In this document: positions 6,808-13,769 of the stretch, in pieces
Numbering within the stretch: position 1 is the stretch's first letter
Layout: every line of letters starts with the position of its first letter
Source of the DNA: DASRSS01 sp035656335
GTDB lineage: Bacteria; Actinomycetota; Actinomycetes; Mycobacteriales; Jatrophihabitantaceae
Direction: 5' to 3'
NCBI GenBank assembly: GCA_035656335.1
Contig: DASRSS010000149.1
Location: 1-18,636 of the forward strand
Length of the DNA stretch: 18,636 bases
The notes under the pieces: generated by a model
Database searches by the model: none
Told to the model about the DNA's origin: nothing
What the model saw: the letters and a program-made list of their open reading frames with translations, nothing else
Translations under genes and position numbers: made by a program

Positions 6808-8022
6808 ATGACCCAACTTCGTGGCAGCGTGGCCATCGTCGGCGGACGAATCGTGACCGGCACCGGGGACAGCATCGAGAACGGCACCGTGCTGATCACC
6901 GACGGGGTGATCACGGCCGTCGGCCGCGACGTCGGCGTCCCGGACGGGGTCGAGGTCGTCGACGCGGTCGGCCGCTGGGTGCTTCCCGGCTTCGTGGACG
7001 CGCACGCGCACGTCGGCGTGGCCGAGGAGGGCGAGGGCCGGGCCGGCGACGACGTCAACGAGATGACCGACCCCAACGGGGCCCGGATGCGGGCGCTGGA
7101 CGCGATCAACCCGACCGAGCTCGGCTTCAGCGACGCGCTGTCCGGCGGAGTGACGACGGTCGTCGTCAAACCCGGCAGCGGCAATCCGATCGGCGGCCAG
7201 ACCGTGGCGGTCAAGACGTGGGGCCGCATCGTCGACGAGATGGTGGTCAAGTCGCCGACGAGCGTGAAGAGCGCGCTCGGCGAGAACCCCAAGCGGGTCT
7301 ACGGCGACAAGAAGCAGCTGCCGTCGACCCGCCAGGGCGTGGCCGCGGTGATCCGCGACGCTTTCACCAAGGCGCAGGACTACCGCGCCAAGCGGGACGC
7401 CGCCGCGGCCAAGGGCGACCCGTTCGACCGCGACCCGACGTGCGAGGTGCTCGTCCGCGTCCTGGACGGCGAGCTGCCGTGGTGCCAGCACACGCACCGC
7501 GCCGACGACATCGCCACCGCGATCCGGCTCGCCGACGAGTTCGGCTACCGGCTGATCGTCAACCACGCCACCGAGGGCTACCTGATCGCGGACGTGCTGG
7601 CCGAGCGCGGCATCCCGTGCATCGTCGGGCCGATGTTCACCACGCGCTCGAAGGTCGAGCTGCGGCTGCGCACGCTGGCCAACCCGGGCGTGCTCGCGGC
7701 CGCCGGCGTGCAGGTCGCGCTGACCACGGACCACCCGGTGGTGCCGATCAACTTCCTGGTGCACCAGGCGACGCTGGCGGTCAAGGAGGGGATGGCGCGC
7801 GAGGACGCGCTGCGGGCGCTCACCGTCAACCCGGCGCAGATGATGGGGCTGGGCGACCGGCTCGGCGCGCTCGCGCCGGGGCTGGACGGCGACGTGGTGA
7901 TCTGGGACGGCGACCCGCTGGACGTGATGAGCCGGGCGCTGCAGGTCTTCGTCTACGGCGTGCCGGTGTACGAATGGCGCGACGGGACGGGCGTCACCCG
8001 TGAGCGCTACCGGCACGCTTGA
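6808..8022 (+). CDS. Amidohydrolase, imidazolonepropionase-like
   Basis: A 404-residue metal-dependent hydrolase of the amidohydrolase superfamily. The N-terminal beta-sandwich (AIVGGRIVTGTGDSIENGTV) leads into the metal-binding LPGFVDAHAHVG (His66, His68). Further ligands or catalytic residues are probably His228/His230 in WCQHTHRADD, His253 in IVNHATEG, and Asp308 in ALTTDHPV. The C-terminal return strand is GALAPGLDGDVVIWDGDPLDV. Related proteins include imidazolonepropionase-like enzymes and Xaa-Pro dipeptidase-type hydrolases, so the substrate cannot be read from sequence. No signal peptide is present, so it is probably cytoplasmic. The start at 6808 is supported by the leaderless -10. 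No hut genes are nearby, which argues against histidine degradation. Confidence 0.88.
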   Translation: MTQLRGSVAIVGGRIVTGTGDSIENGTVLITDGVITAVGRDVGVPDGVEVVDAVGRWVLPGFVDAHAHVGVAEEGEGRAGDDVNEMTDPNGARMRALDAINPTELGFSDALSGGVTTVVVKPGSGNPIGGQTVAVKTWGRIVDEMVVKSPTSVKSALGENPKRVYGDKKQLPSTRQGVAAVIRDAFTKAQDYRAKRDAAAAKGDPFDRDPTCEVLVRVLDGELPWCQHTHRADDIATAIRLADEFGYRLIVNHATEGYLIADVLAERGIPCIVGPMFTTRSKVELRLRTLANPGVLAAAGVQVALTTDHPVVPINFLVHQATLAVKEGMAREDALRALTVNPAQMMGLGDRLGALAPGLDGDVVIWDGDPLDVMSRALQVFVYGVPVYEWRDGTGVTRERYRHA

Positions 8023-8031
8023 CAGCTGACC

Positions 8032-8037
8032 TACCCT
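8032..8037 (+). promoter_or_regulatory. Possible -10 for the DUF1800/DUF1501 operon
   Basis: TACCCT in the 87-bp gap fits TANNNT. Transcription from about 8044 would give a leader of about 65 nt that includes the hairpin at 8064-8091. No matching -35 is seen at the correct distance, so support is weak. Confidence 0.3.
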
Positions 8038-8063
8038 GGCAGGACTGACCGCGGGGGTCTCTC

Positions 8064-8091
8064 GCGCCGTCCTCGGGGGAACCGACGGCGC
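8064..8091 (+). other. Leader hairpin before the DUF1800 gene
   Basis: GCGCCGTC (8064-8071) and GACGGCGC (8084-8091) form a perfect 8-bp stem around a 12-nt loop containing a run of five G. It ends 18 bp before the ATG at 8110. It could be a weak terminator of the amidohydrolase transcript, although it lacks a T-tract, or a structured 5' leader. It matches no riboswitch class I recognise. Confidence 0.5.
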
Positions 8092-8109
8092 CCTCATCAC
8101 GGGACCGCC

Positions 8110-9579
8110 ATGTCACGGATCTGGCCGTCGGCCGCGCAGGCCGTCAAGCACGCGCGCCGTACCGCACGCGCGCCGCTGCACTGGGATCCGTACACCCACG
8201 TGCTGTCGCGGTTCACCTTCGGGCCCACGCCGTCCGACCGTCGGTACCTCGCCGAGCACGGCATCGACGCGTGGTACCGGTCCGAGCTGCGCGCCGCGCG
8301 CGAGTGCCCGGGCTACCAGGGGAACGCCAAGGTCGCGGCGCAGGGGCCGCTGCTGACCAAGACCCCGGCGCAGACGCGCGCGTGGCTCAAGGCGCACGGC
8401 AACGAGTACGACTGGAACGCGATGGACCAGCTGACCCAGGTCACGCTCGGCCTGCAGGCGTGGAGCCGGGCGCAGCTGTTCGAGACGCTGGTCGACTTCT
8501 TCAGCAACCACCTGAACGTCTCGAACCACAACGGCGATGTGTGGACGACGCGGCACGGCTACGACCACGACGTCATCCGCCGCCACGCCCTCGGGACGTT
8601 CACGGACATGCTGCTTGCGTCCGCGCGGCACCCGGCGATGCTGCTGTTCCTGAACCTGGCCGAGTCGACCAAGGCTGCGGTCAACGAGAACTACGGCCGC
8701 GAACTGCTCGAGCTGCACACCGTCGGCCTCGTCTACAGCGAGAGCGACGTCAAGAACGCCGCGAGACTGCTCACCGGCCGGACCATCGACGACGACTTCA
8801 ACTACCGCTACGACGCGTCCAACCATCCGACCGGACCGATCGCGGTCCTCGGCTTCCGGCACGACAACGCGCGCGCGTCCGACGGCGAGTCCGGCGGCGA
8901 CGCGCTGCTGCGCTACCTCGCCCGGCATCCGGCGACGGCGTCGCACCTGGCGCGCAAGCTGTGCGTGCGCTTCGTGTCGGACGCCCCGTCGCGGGCGCTG
9001 GTCTCCGCGGTCGCCGACGCGTACCTCGAGCACGGCACCGCGATCCTGCCGATGATCACGACGATCCTGCACTCGCAGGAGTTCTGGGAGAGCCGTGGCT
9101 GCAAGGTGCGCCGGCCGGCGGAGAACCTGATCGCGACGGTGCGCGCGCTGGGCACGAAGGTGACCGACATGGGCGCTGCGCTCGAGACGCTGCACTGGAT
9201 GTCGGCGCAGCTGGGCAACGCTCCGCTGGACTGGCCGGCGCCGAACGGCTACCCGGACACGGCGGAGGACTGGCGCTCGTCCGGCACGATGCTCAACCTG
9301 TGGGAGCTGCACCTGGGATTCGCCGACTCGTGGTGGGACGGCTTCGCCAAGTCGGACGCGCGACACCTGTACGGGCACGCGCCACGAACCAGCGGTGAAG
9401 CGGTCGACGCGCTCACCCGGCGGCTGACCGGAATGCGGTTCACCCCGACCCATCGCGCCGCGCTGCAGGACTTCCTGGACGAGCCCGCGCGCACCCCGCT
9501 TTCGCAATCGACACTGCGCTGGCAGGCCGCCCCGCTCGCCGCGATCATCCTGGACGGACCGCATCATGCCCTGCGATAA
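8110..9579 (+). CDS. DUF1800 domain protein
   Basis: A 489-residue DUF1800 protein. Family hallmarks include HVLSRFTFGPTPSDRRYLAEHGIDAW near the N-terminus, LVDFFSNHLNVSNHNGDVW, NENYGRELLELHTVGLVYSESDV and the AARLLTGRTI segment, and KVRRPAENLIATVRALG followed by the tryptophan- and proline-rich PLDWPAPNGYPD. The biochemical function is unknown. The gene typically neighbours a DUF1501 gene, as here. No signal peptide or Tat motif is present: the N-terminus is basic (AVKHARRTARAPLHW) and not hydrophobic, so it is cytoplasmic or exported together with a partner. The ATG at 8110 has no strong Shine-Dalgarno. Its last 14 bp overlap the start of the DUF1501 gene, indicating coupled translation. 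Confidence 0.92.
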   Translation: MSRIWPSAAQAVKHARRTARAPLHWDPYTHVLSRFTFGPTPSDRRYLAEHGIDAWYRSELRAARECPGYQGNAKVAAQGPLLTKTPAQTRAWLKAHGNEYDWNAMDQLTQVTLGLQAWSRAQLFETLVDFFSNHLNVSNHNGDVWTTRHGYDHDVIRRHALGTFTDMLLASARHPAMLLFLNLAESTKAAVNENYGRELLELHTVGLVYSESDVKNAARLLTGRTIDDDFNYRYDASNHPTGPIAVLGFRHDNARASDGESGGDALLRYLARHPATASHLARKLCVRFVSDAPSRALVSAVADAYLEHGTAILPMITTILHSQEFWESRGCKVRRPAENLIATVRALGTKVTDMGAALETLHWMSAQLGNAPLDWPAPNGYPDTAEDWRSSGTMLNLWELHLGFADSWWDGFAKSDARHLYGHAPRTSGEAVDALTRRLTGMRFTPTHRAALQDFLDEPARTPLSQSTLRWQAAPLAAIILDGPHHALR

Positions 9580-10891
9580 CACCGAACACCTGCTGCGCGC
9601 CGAGGCGTCGCGCGTGGACGCCGAGCTCCGCGCGCAGGACGCGGCGTGGGGCACGGGCGGATGGACCCGGCGCCGGTTCATCGCCGGTGCCGGGATGGTC
9701 GGCGTGGCCGCGTTCGCGAGCCAGCTCGTCACGACCCGCGTCGCGTACGCCGCCACCGCGCCGGGCGCGACAACCGCCCCGACCAACACCTTGATCACGA
9801 TCTTCCTGCGTGGCGCGGCCGACGGACTGCGCATGCTCGTCCCGCGCGCGTCGTCACTCGGCGGTGACTACCTGCAGCAGGTGCGCGGCGGGCTGGTTCC
9901 GTCCGACGCCGAGCTCATCGCCTTGCCGGGCACGTCCGGCTGGGGTCTGAACGCGGCGGTCAAACCGCTGTACGACCTGCTCTGGCAGACCGGCGAGCTC
10001 GCGTTCGTGCCGGCCGTGTCCGCGACTGGCATCTCGCGCAGCCACTTCCAGGCACAGCAGTACGTCGACAAGGGCGGTTCGGACACGGCGACGTCCGGAT
10101 GGCTCGATCGCGCGCTCGCCCAGCTCGGCCCGGGCACCACGTTCCGCGCCGTCGGCATGGGCACGGCCGAGCCGTTCTCGCTGGTGGGCAGCCAGCGCAA
10201 GATCGTCGTCGACTCGCTCAAGAACTTCCAGTTCCCCGGCTGGGACGAGATCCGTCCGCAGTCACAGCGGGCCGTGGCCAAGCTCTACCGCGGAATGGAC
10301 GGCGTCCTCGGCGCCGACGTGCCCGCGACGATGGCCGCGCTCGCCGAGGCAGGCAAGCTGCGGGCGCGCGCGGGCGTGCGCAACGGCGCGACGTACCCGT
10401 CCGGCCCCTTCGCCGGCGCCCTGCAGGATCTCGCGACGATGTTGCACGCGGAGGCGGGCCTGCAGGTGGCCACGATCGACGTCGGTGGCTGGGACACGCA
10501 CACCGACGAGCGGAGGGACTTCGACCAGCAGCTGGGTGCGACCGCGCAGGCGCTGGCCGCGTTCATGACCGACCTGGGTGCCGCTCGGCGCAAGCGGGTC
10601 ACGGTCGTGGTGGTCACCGAGTTCGGTCGCCGGGTCGCGATGAACGCGAGCGGCGGCACCGATCACGGACACGGCAGCGTGGCGTGGCTGCTCGGTGGCG
10701 GGCTGACCGGTTCCGGTGTACTCGGCAAGTGGGCGCCGCTGGACGCGAGCTCGGAGCAGAACGGCGACGTGCCCGGCCTCAACAACGTGTTCGACGTGCT
10801 CGGGGAGCTGGCCCACAAGCGGCTCGGCGTGGGCGCGCTGAGCAAGGTGTTCCCGGGCCACTCCTACGCCCCGCTCGGCGTCGCCCGCTGA
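9566..10891 (+). CDS. DUF1501 protein with Tat signal
   Basis: A 441-residue DUF1501 protein, related to the alkaline-phosphatase/sulfatase fold but without an established activity. After a 33-residue hydrophilic lead comes a twin-arginine motif TRRRFIA (Arg35-Arg36), a hydrophobic stretch GAGMVGVAAFASQL, and an AYA-A cleavage-like site at residues 61-64, so export by Tat is likely. Conserved parts include FLRGAADGLRMLVP, ISRSHFQAQQY, TIDVGGWDTHTDE and VTEFGRRVAMNASGGTDHGHGS with its histidine cluster. The ATG at 9566 overlaps the DUF1800 end by 14 bp. A strong hairpin right after the stop codon closes the operon. The long hydrophilic lead before the twin arginines is normal for Tat signals but leaves the exact start uncertain. 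Confidence 0.92.
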   Translation: MPCDNTEHLLRAEASRVDAELRAQDAAWGTGGWTRRRFIAGAGMVGVAAFASQLVTTRVAYAATAPGATTAPTNTLITIFLRGAADGLRMLVPRASSLGGDYLQQVRGGLVPSDAELIALPGTSGWGLNAAVKPLYDLLWQTGELAFVPAVSATGISRSHFQAQQYVDKGGSDTATSGWLDRALAQLGPGTTFRAVGMGTAEPFSLVGSQRKIVVDSLKNFQFPGWDEIRPQSQRAVAKLYRGMDGVLGADVPATMAALAEAGKLRARAGVRNGATYPSGPFAGALQDLATMLHAEAGLQVATIDVGGWDTHTDERRDFDQQLGATAQALAAFMTDLGAARRKRVTVVVVTEFGRRVAMNASGGTDHGHGSVAWLLGGGLTGSGVLGKWAPLDASSEQNGDVPGLNNVFDVLGELAHKRLGVGALSKVFPGHSYAPLGVAR

Positions 10892-10893
10892 GG

Positions 10894-10949
10894 TGTTGGC
10901 CCCGTAGCAGGCGCTCGCACGGCGTGTCCGCCCTGCTACCGGGCCAACA
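10894..10949. terminator. Shared bidirectional terminator hairpin
   Basis: TGTTGGCCC (10894-10902) pairs with GGGCCAACA (10941-10949), and after one C:C mismatch GTAGCAGG (10904-10911) pairs with CCTGCTAC (10932-10939), leaving a 20-nt loop. The hairpin fills the 61 bp between the stop codons of the convergent DUF1501 gene and glyA and can serve both strands. No U-tract follows on either side, as is usual for actinobacterial terminators. Confidence 0.75.
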
Positions 10950-10952
10950 GTG

Positions 10953-12416
10953 TCAGCCCAGGTCGAGGCCGGGGTACAGCGGGTTCGCCTCGAGCAGCTC
11001 GTTCGCGGCGGCGTGCGTCTTCGCGGCCACCCCGTCCGCGAGCGTGTACTTCGCCTTGGACGCCCCACCCGACGCGGCCGCGGTCGGCGTGGTCGACGAC
11101 AGCACGTCGACGATCAACTCGGCGACCCGGTCGAACTCGGCCGCGCCGAAGCCGCGCGACGTGAGCGCGGGCGTGCCGATGCGCACGCCGGACGTGTACC
11201 AGGCGCCGTTCGGGTCGCGCGGGATCGCGTTGCGGTTGGTGACGATGCCGGCGTCCAGCAGCGCCGACTCGGCCTGGCGGCCGGTGAGCCCGAACGTCGA
11301 GACGTCGATGAGCGCGAGGTGGTTGTCGGTGCCGCCGGTGACCAGCCGCGCGCCGCGCCGCATGAGTCCCTCGGCCAGCGTGACGGCGTTGTCGGCGACG
11401 TTCTGCGCGTAGCTGCGGAACATCGGCTGGCGCGCCTCGGCGAGCGCGACCGCCTTGGCGGCCATGACGTTTCCGAGCGGCCCGCCGAGCACCATCGGGC
11501 AGCCGCGGTCGACGGCGTCCGCGTATTCGGGCTGGCACAGAACCAGGCCGCCGCGCGGGCCGCGCAGCGACTTGTGCGTGGTCGTGGTCGTGACGTGGGC
11601 GTGCGGCACCGGGTCGAAGTCGCCGGTGAACACCTTGCCGGCAACCAGTCCGGCGAAGTGCGCCATGTCGACCATGAGCGTCGCGCCGACCTCGTCCGCG
11701 ATCTCGCGCATCTTCGCGAAGTTGACCCGCCGCGGGTACGCGGAGTAGCCGGCGATCAGCACGAGCGGACGGAACTCGCGAGCCTTCGCGGCCACGTCGT
11801 CGTAGTCGAGCAGCCCGGTCTCGGGGTTCGTGCCGTACGAGGACTGGTGGAACATCTTGCCGCTGATGTTCGGCCGGAACCCGTGCGTGAGGTGGCCGCC
11901 GGCGTCCAGGGACATGCCGAGCGCGCGCTGATCGCCGAGCGCCTTGCGCAGCTGCTGCCAGTCGTCCTCGGACAGGTCGTTGACGTGCTTGGCGCCTGCC
12001 TGCTCGAGTGCCGGGGACTCGATGCGCTGCGCGAGGATCGCCCAGAACGCGACGAGGTTCGCGTCGATGCCCGAGTGCGGCTGGACGTACGCGTGCGGCG
12101 CGCCGAACAGCGCCTTGGCGTGGTCGGCGGCGAGCTGCTCGACGGTGTCGATGTTCTGGCAGGCCGCGTAGAAGCGGTGCCCGATGGTGCCCTCGGCGTA
12201 CTTGTCCGAGAGCCAGTTGCCCATCGTCAGCAGCACGGCGGGGGAGGCGTAATTCTCGCTGGCGATCAGCTTCAGCGACGAGCGCTGATCGGCCAGCTCG
12301 GCGCGGATCGCACCGGCGACGTTGGGTTCGACGGCGGCGATGACGTCCAGCGCGTTCTGGTACGCGACGGACGCGGTCTTGACGTCGTACGGCAGGACGT
12401 TCTCGTTCTCGGCCAC
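10953..12416 (-). CDS. glyA: Serine hydroxymethyltransferase
   Basis: PLP enzyme that interconverts serine and glycine with transfer of the one-carbon unit to tetrahydrofolate. The 487 residues contain LIASENYASPAVL, SDKYAEGTIGHRFYAACQNID, VDMAHFAGLVAGKVF and HVTTTTTHKSLRGPRGG with the PLP lysine Lys282. Compared with the common form of about 420 residues it carries an insertion near residues 132-185 (ALEQAGAKHVNDLSEDDWQQ to GGHLTHGFRPNISG) and a C-terminal tail, as in the long actinobacterial type. The start is the GTG at 12416: TAGGCT lies exactly six bases upstream, so the transcript is probably leaderless. It is convergent with the DUF1501 gene and divergent from the acyl-CoA dehydrogenase gene across a 50-bp spacer. 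Confidence 0.96.
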   Translation of the reverse strand: MAENENVLPYDVKTASVAYQNALDVIAAVEPNVAGAIRAELADQRSSLKLIASENYASPAVLLTMGNWLSDKYAEGTIGHRFYAACQNIDTVEQLAADHAKALFGAPHAYVQPHSGIDANLVAFWAILAQRIESPALEQAGAKHVNDLSEDDWQQLRKALGDQRALGMSLDAGGHLTHGFRPNISGKMFHQSSYGTNPETGLLDYDDVAAKAREFRPLVLIAGYSAYPRRVNFAKMREIADEVGATLMVDMAHFAGLVAGKVFTGDFDPVPHAHVTTTTTHKSLRGPRGGLVLCQPEYADAVDRGCPMVLGGPLGNVMAAKAVALAEARQPMFRSYAQNVADNAVTLAEGLMRRGARLVTGGTDNHLALIDVSTFGLTGRQAESALLDAGIVTNRNAIPRDPNGAWYTSGVRIGTPALTSRGFGAAEFDRVAELIVDVLSSTTPTAAASGGASKAKYTLADGVAAKTHAAANELLEANPLYPGLDLG

Positions 12417-12422
12417 GGCAGC

Positions 12423-12428
12423 AGCCTA
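12423..12428 (-). promoter_or_regulatory. -10 element for leaderless glyA
   Basis: Minus-strand TAGGCT, six bases, then the GTG start. It lies 14 bp from the palindrome at 12442-12459, so a protein bound there would also cover the glyA -35 region. Confidence 0.5.
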
Positions 12429-12441
12429 GCCGCAGGAGATT

Positions 12442-12459
12442 TAGTAGGTCGTCCTACTA
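12442..12459. promoter_or_regulatory. Palindromic operator candidate
   Basis: TAGTAGGtcgtCCTACTA is a perfect 7-bp inverted repeat with a 4-bp spacer. It overlaps the -10 element (12455-12460) of the acyl-CoA dehydrogenase gene, the classic position for a repressor. Size and symmetry suit a TetR- or GntR-type dimer, but no regulator gene is present in the window and the motif matches no operator I know by name. Confidence 0.65.
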
Positions 12460-12460
12460 T
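12455..12460 (+). promoter_or_regulatory. -10 element for leaderless acyl-CoA dehydrogenase gene
   Basis: TACTAT followed by six bases (TTAGGT) and the ATG at 12467. This is close to the ideal -10 and has the leaderless layout. It is half covered by the operator candidate. Confidence 0.65.
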
Positions 12461-12466
12461 TTAGGT

Positions 12467-13630
12467 ATGGCTACCGGGAACCCTGACTTCGACTCCTACC
12501 GGCTCACCGACGAGCAGAACATGCTCCGGGCGGCCGTCCGCCAGCTCGCCGAGGACCGGATCGCGCCGCACGCCGCGGACGTCGACGAGCAGGCGCGCTT
12601 TCCGCAGGAGGCGCACGACGTGCTGGTTGCCGCCGGGTTCCACGCCGTGCACGTACCGGAGGAGTACGGAGGCATGGGCGCGGACGCGATCAGCGCCTGC
12701 ATCGTGATCGAGGAGGTCGCACGGGTGTGCGCGTCGTCCTCGCTCATCCCCGCGGTGAACAAGCTCGGCAGCCAGCCGGTGATCCTGTCCGGCTCCGACC
12801 AGCTGAAGAAGGAGGTGCTGACCCCGCTCGCGGCCGGCAACGCGATGTTCAGCTACGCCCTCTCCGAGCGCGAGGCCGGTTCGGACGCCGCGTCGATGCG
12901 CACCCGTGCCGTGCTGGACGGTGACCACTGGGTGCTCAACGGCACGAAGTGCTGGATCACGAACGCCGGCGTCTCGACGTACTACACGGTCATGGCCGTG
13001 ACCGATCCCAGCAAGGGCGCGAACGGCATCTCGGCGTTCGTCGTGCACAAGGACGATCCAGGCTTCTCGGTCGGCGCCAAGGAGCGCAAGCTCGGCATCA
13101 AGGGCAGCCCGACACGGGAGATCTACTTCGAGAACTGCACGATCCCAGCGGAGCGGATCGTCGGCGACCCCGGCACCGGGTTCAAGACGGCGCTGCGCAC
13201 GCTGGACCACACCCGGCTCGCGATCGGCGCGCAGGCGCTCGGCATCGCACAGGGCGCCCTGGACGCGGCCGTCGGCTACGTCAAGGAGCGCAAGCAGTTC
13301 GGCAAGCGCATCGCGGACTTCCAGGGCATCCAGTTCATGCTGGCCGACATGGCGATGCGCGTAGAGGCCTCGCGCCAGCTCGTCTACGCGGCCGCCGCCC
13401 GTGCCGAGCGGGACGAGCCGAACCTGACGTTCACGTCGTCGGCGGCCAAGGTGTTCGCGTCCGACACCGCGATGTCCGTGACCACCGACGCGGTCCAGCT
13501 GTTCGGTGGCTACGGCTTCACCCAGGACTTCCCGGTCGAGCGGATGATGCGGGACGCGAAGATCACCCAGATCTACGAGGGCACCAACCAGATCAACCGC
13601 ATGGTGATGGCCCGCAACCTGCTGAAGTAG
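12467..13630 (+). CDS. Acyl-CoA dehydrogenase
   Basis: FAD-dependent enzyme of 387 residues that introduces the alpha-beta double bond into acyl-CoA. The three acyl-CoA dehydrogenase domains are in order: helical N-terminal (about 13-125), beta-barrel middle (about 127-225, with MFSYALSEREAGSDAASMRT and WITNAGVSTYY), and helical C-terminal (about 235-385, with RKQFGKRIADFQGIQF and QLFGGYGFTQDFPVERMMRD). The catalytic glutamate is most likely Glu371 in QIYEGTNQINR, the position used by short- and medium-chain and branched-chain enzymes. Chain length cannot be set from sequence. Expression is probably controlled through the palindrome overlapping its promoter. No other beta-oxidation gene adjoins it. 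Confidence 0.94.
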   Translation: MATGNPDFDSYRLTDEQNMLRAAVRQLAEDRIAPHAADVDEQARFPQEAHDVLVAAGFHAVHVPEEYGGMGADAISACIVIEEVARVCASSSLIPAVNKLGSQPVILSGSDQLKKEVLTPLAAGNAMFSYALSEREAGSDAASMRTRAVLDGDHWVLNGTKCWITNAGVSTYYTVMAVTDPSKGANGISAFVVHKDDPGFSVGAKERKLGIKGSPTREIYFENCTIPAERIVGDPGTGFKTALRTLDHTRLAIGAQALGIAQGALDAAVGYVKERKQFGKRIADFQGIQFMLADMAMRVEASRQLVYAAAARAERDEPNLTFTSSAAKVFASDTAMSVTTDAVQLFGGYGFTQDFPVERMMRDAKITQIYEGTNQINRMVMARNLLK

Positions 13631-13655
13631 CGCACCCTGGGCGGAGCCGCCGGGC

Positions 13656-13661
13656 TAGACT
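13656..13661 (+). promoter_or_regulatory. -10 element for the crcB leader
   Basis: TAGACT places the expected start of transcription at about 13668-13670, directly at the first base of the fluoride-aptamer stem. This agreement supports both calls. A -35 is not evident. Confidence 0.5.
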
Positions 13662-13668
13662 TGCCGCG

Positions 13669-13722
13669 ACGGCGGAGGGGCCCGCCGACAACCGCCTGGA
13701 CCCGCTGAACTCCCTGGCTCTC
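13669..13722 (+). promoter_or_regulatory. Fluoride riboswitch (crcB motif) aptamer
   Basis: The leader of the two crcB genes contains the arrangement of the crcB RNA. A stem-loop GGCGGAGGGGCCCGCC (13671-13686) is formed by CGGCGG/CCGCCG around AGGGGC. It is followed by ACAACCGCC, a short second element, and GCTGAACTCCCTGG (13704-13717). TCCCT (13711-13715) can pair with the loop AGGGG as the pseudoknot, as in the known structure. Two departures from the common pattern are GGAG where GAUG is usual and GCUGA followed at once by ACUCC. The second stem is also short. The gene context makes the call much stronger than sequence alone would. Confidence 0.72.
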
Positions 13723-13741
13723 GGGTACACGCCAACGGTCC

Positions 13742-13767
13742 CTACCTCACGCCAACCACGGAGGTAG
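13742..13767 (+). promoter_or_regulatory. Shine-Dalgarno-sequestering hairpin (expression platform)
   Basis: CTACCTC (13742-13748) is perfectly complementary to GAGGTAG (13761-13767), a 7-bp stem with a 12-nt loop. The 3' arm contains the Shine-Dalgarno GGAGG (13760-13764) of crcB1, whose ATG is at 13770. In this fold translation is blocked, so fluoride control is probably at translation start rather than termination. ACGCCAAC occurs twice, at 13729-13736 and in the loop at 13749-13756. Confidence 0.7.
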
Positions 13768-13769
13768 TC

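Noticed and set aside
6808..8022. hutI (imidazolonepropionase) of histidine degradation
   Set aside because: No other hut gene is nearby, and the protein carries a different metal-site context and an insertion around 150-225.
8019..8024. TTGACA as a -35 element
   Set aside because: It overlaps the amidohydrolase stop and is only 7 bp from the TACCCT hexamer; at 17 bp spacing there is no -10.
13640..13651. GGCG-gagc-CGCC hairpin after the acyl-CoA dehydrogenase gene as terminator
   Set aside because: The stem is only 4-5 bp, with no U-tract, and lies next to the crcB -10; too weak in GC-rich DNA to call.
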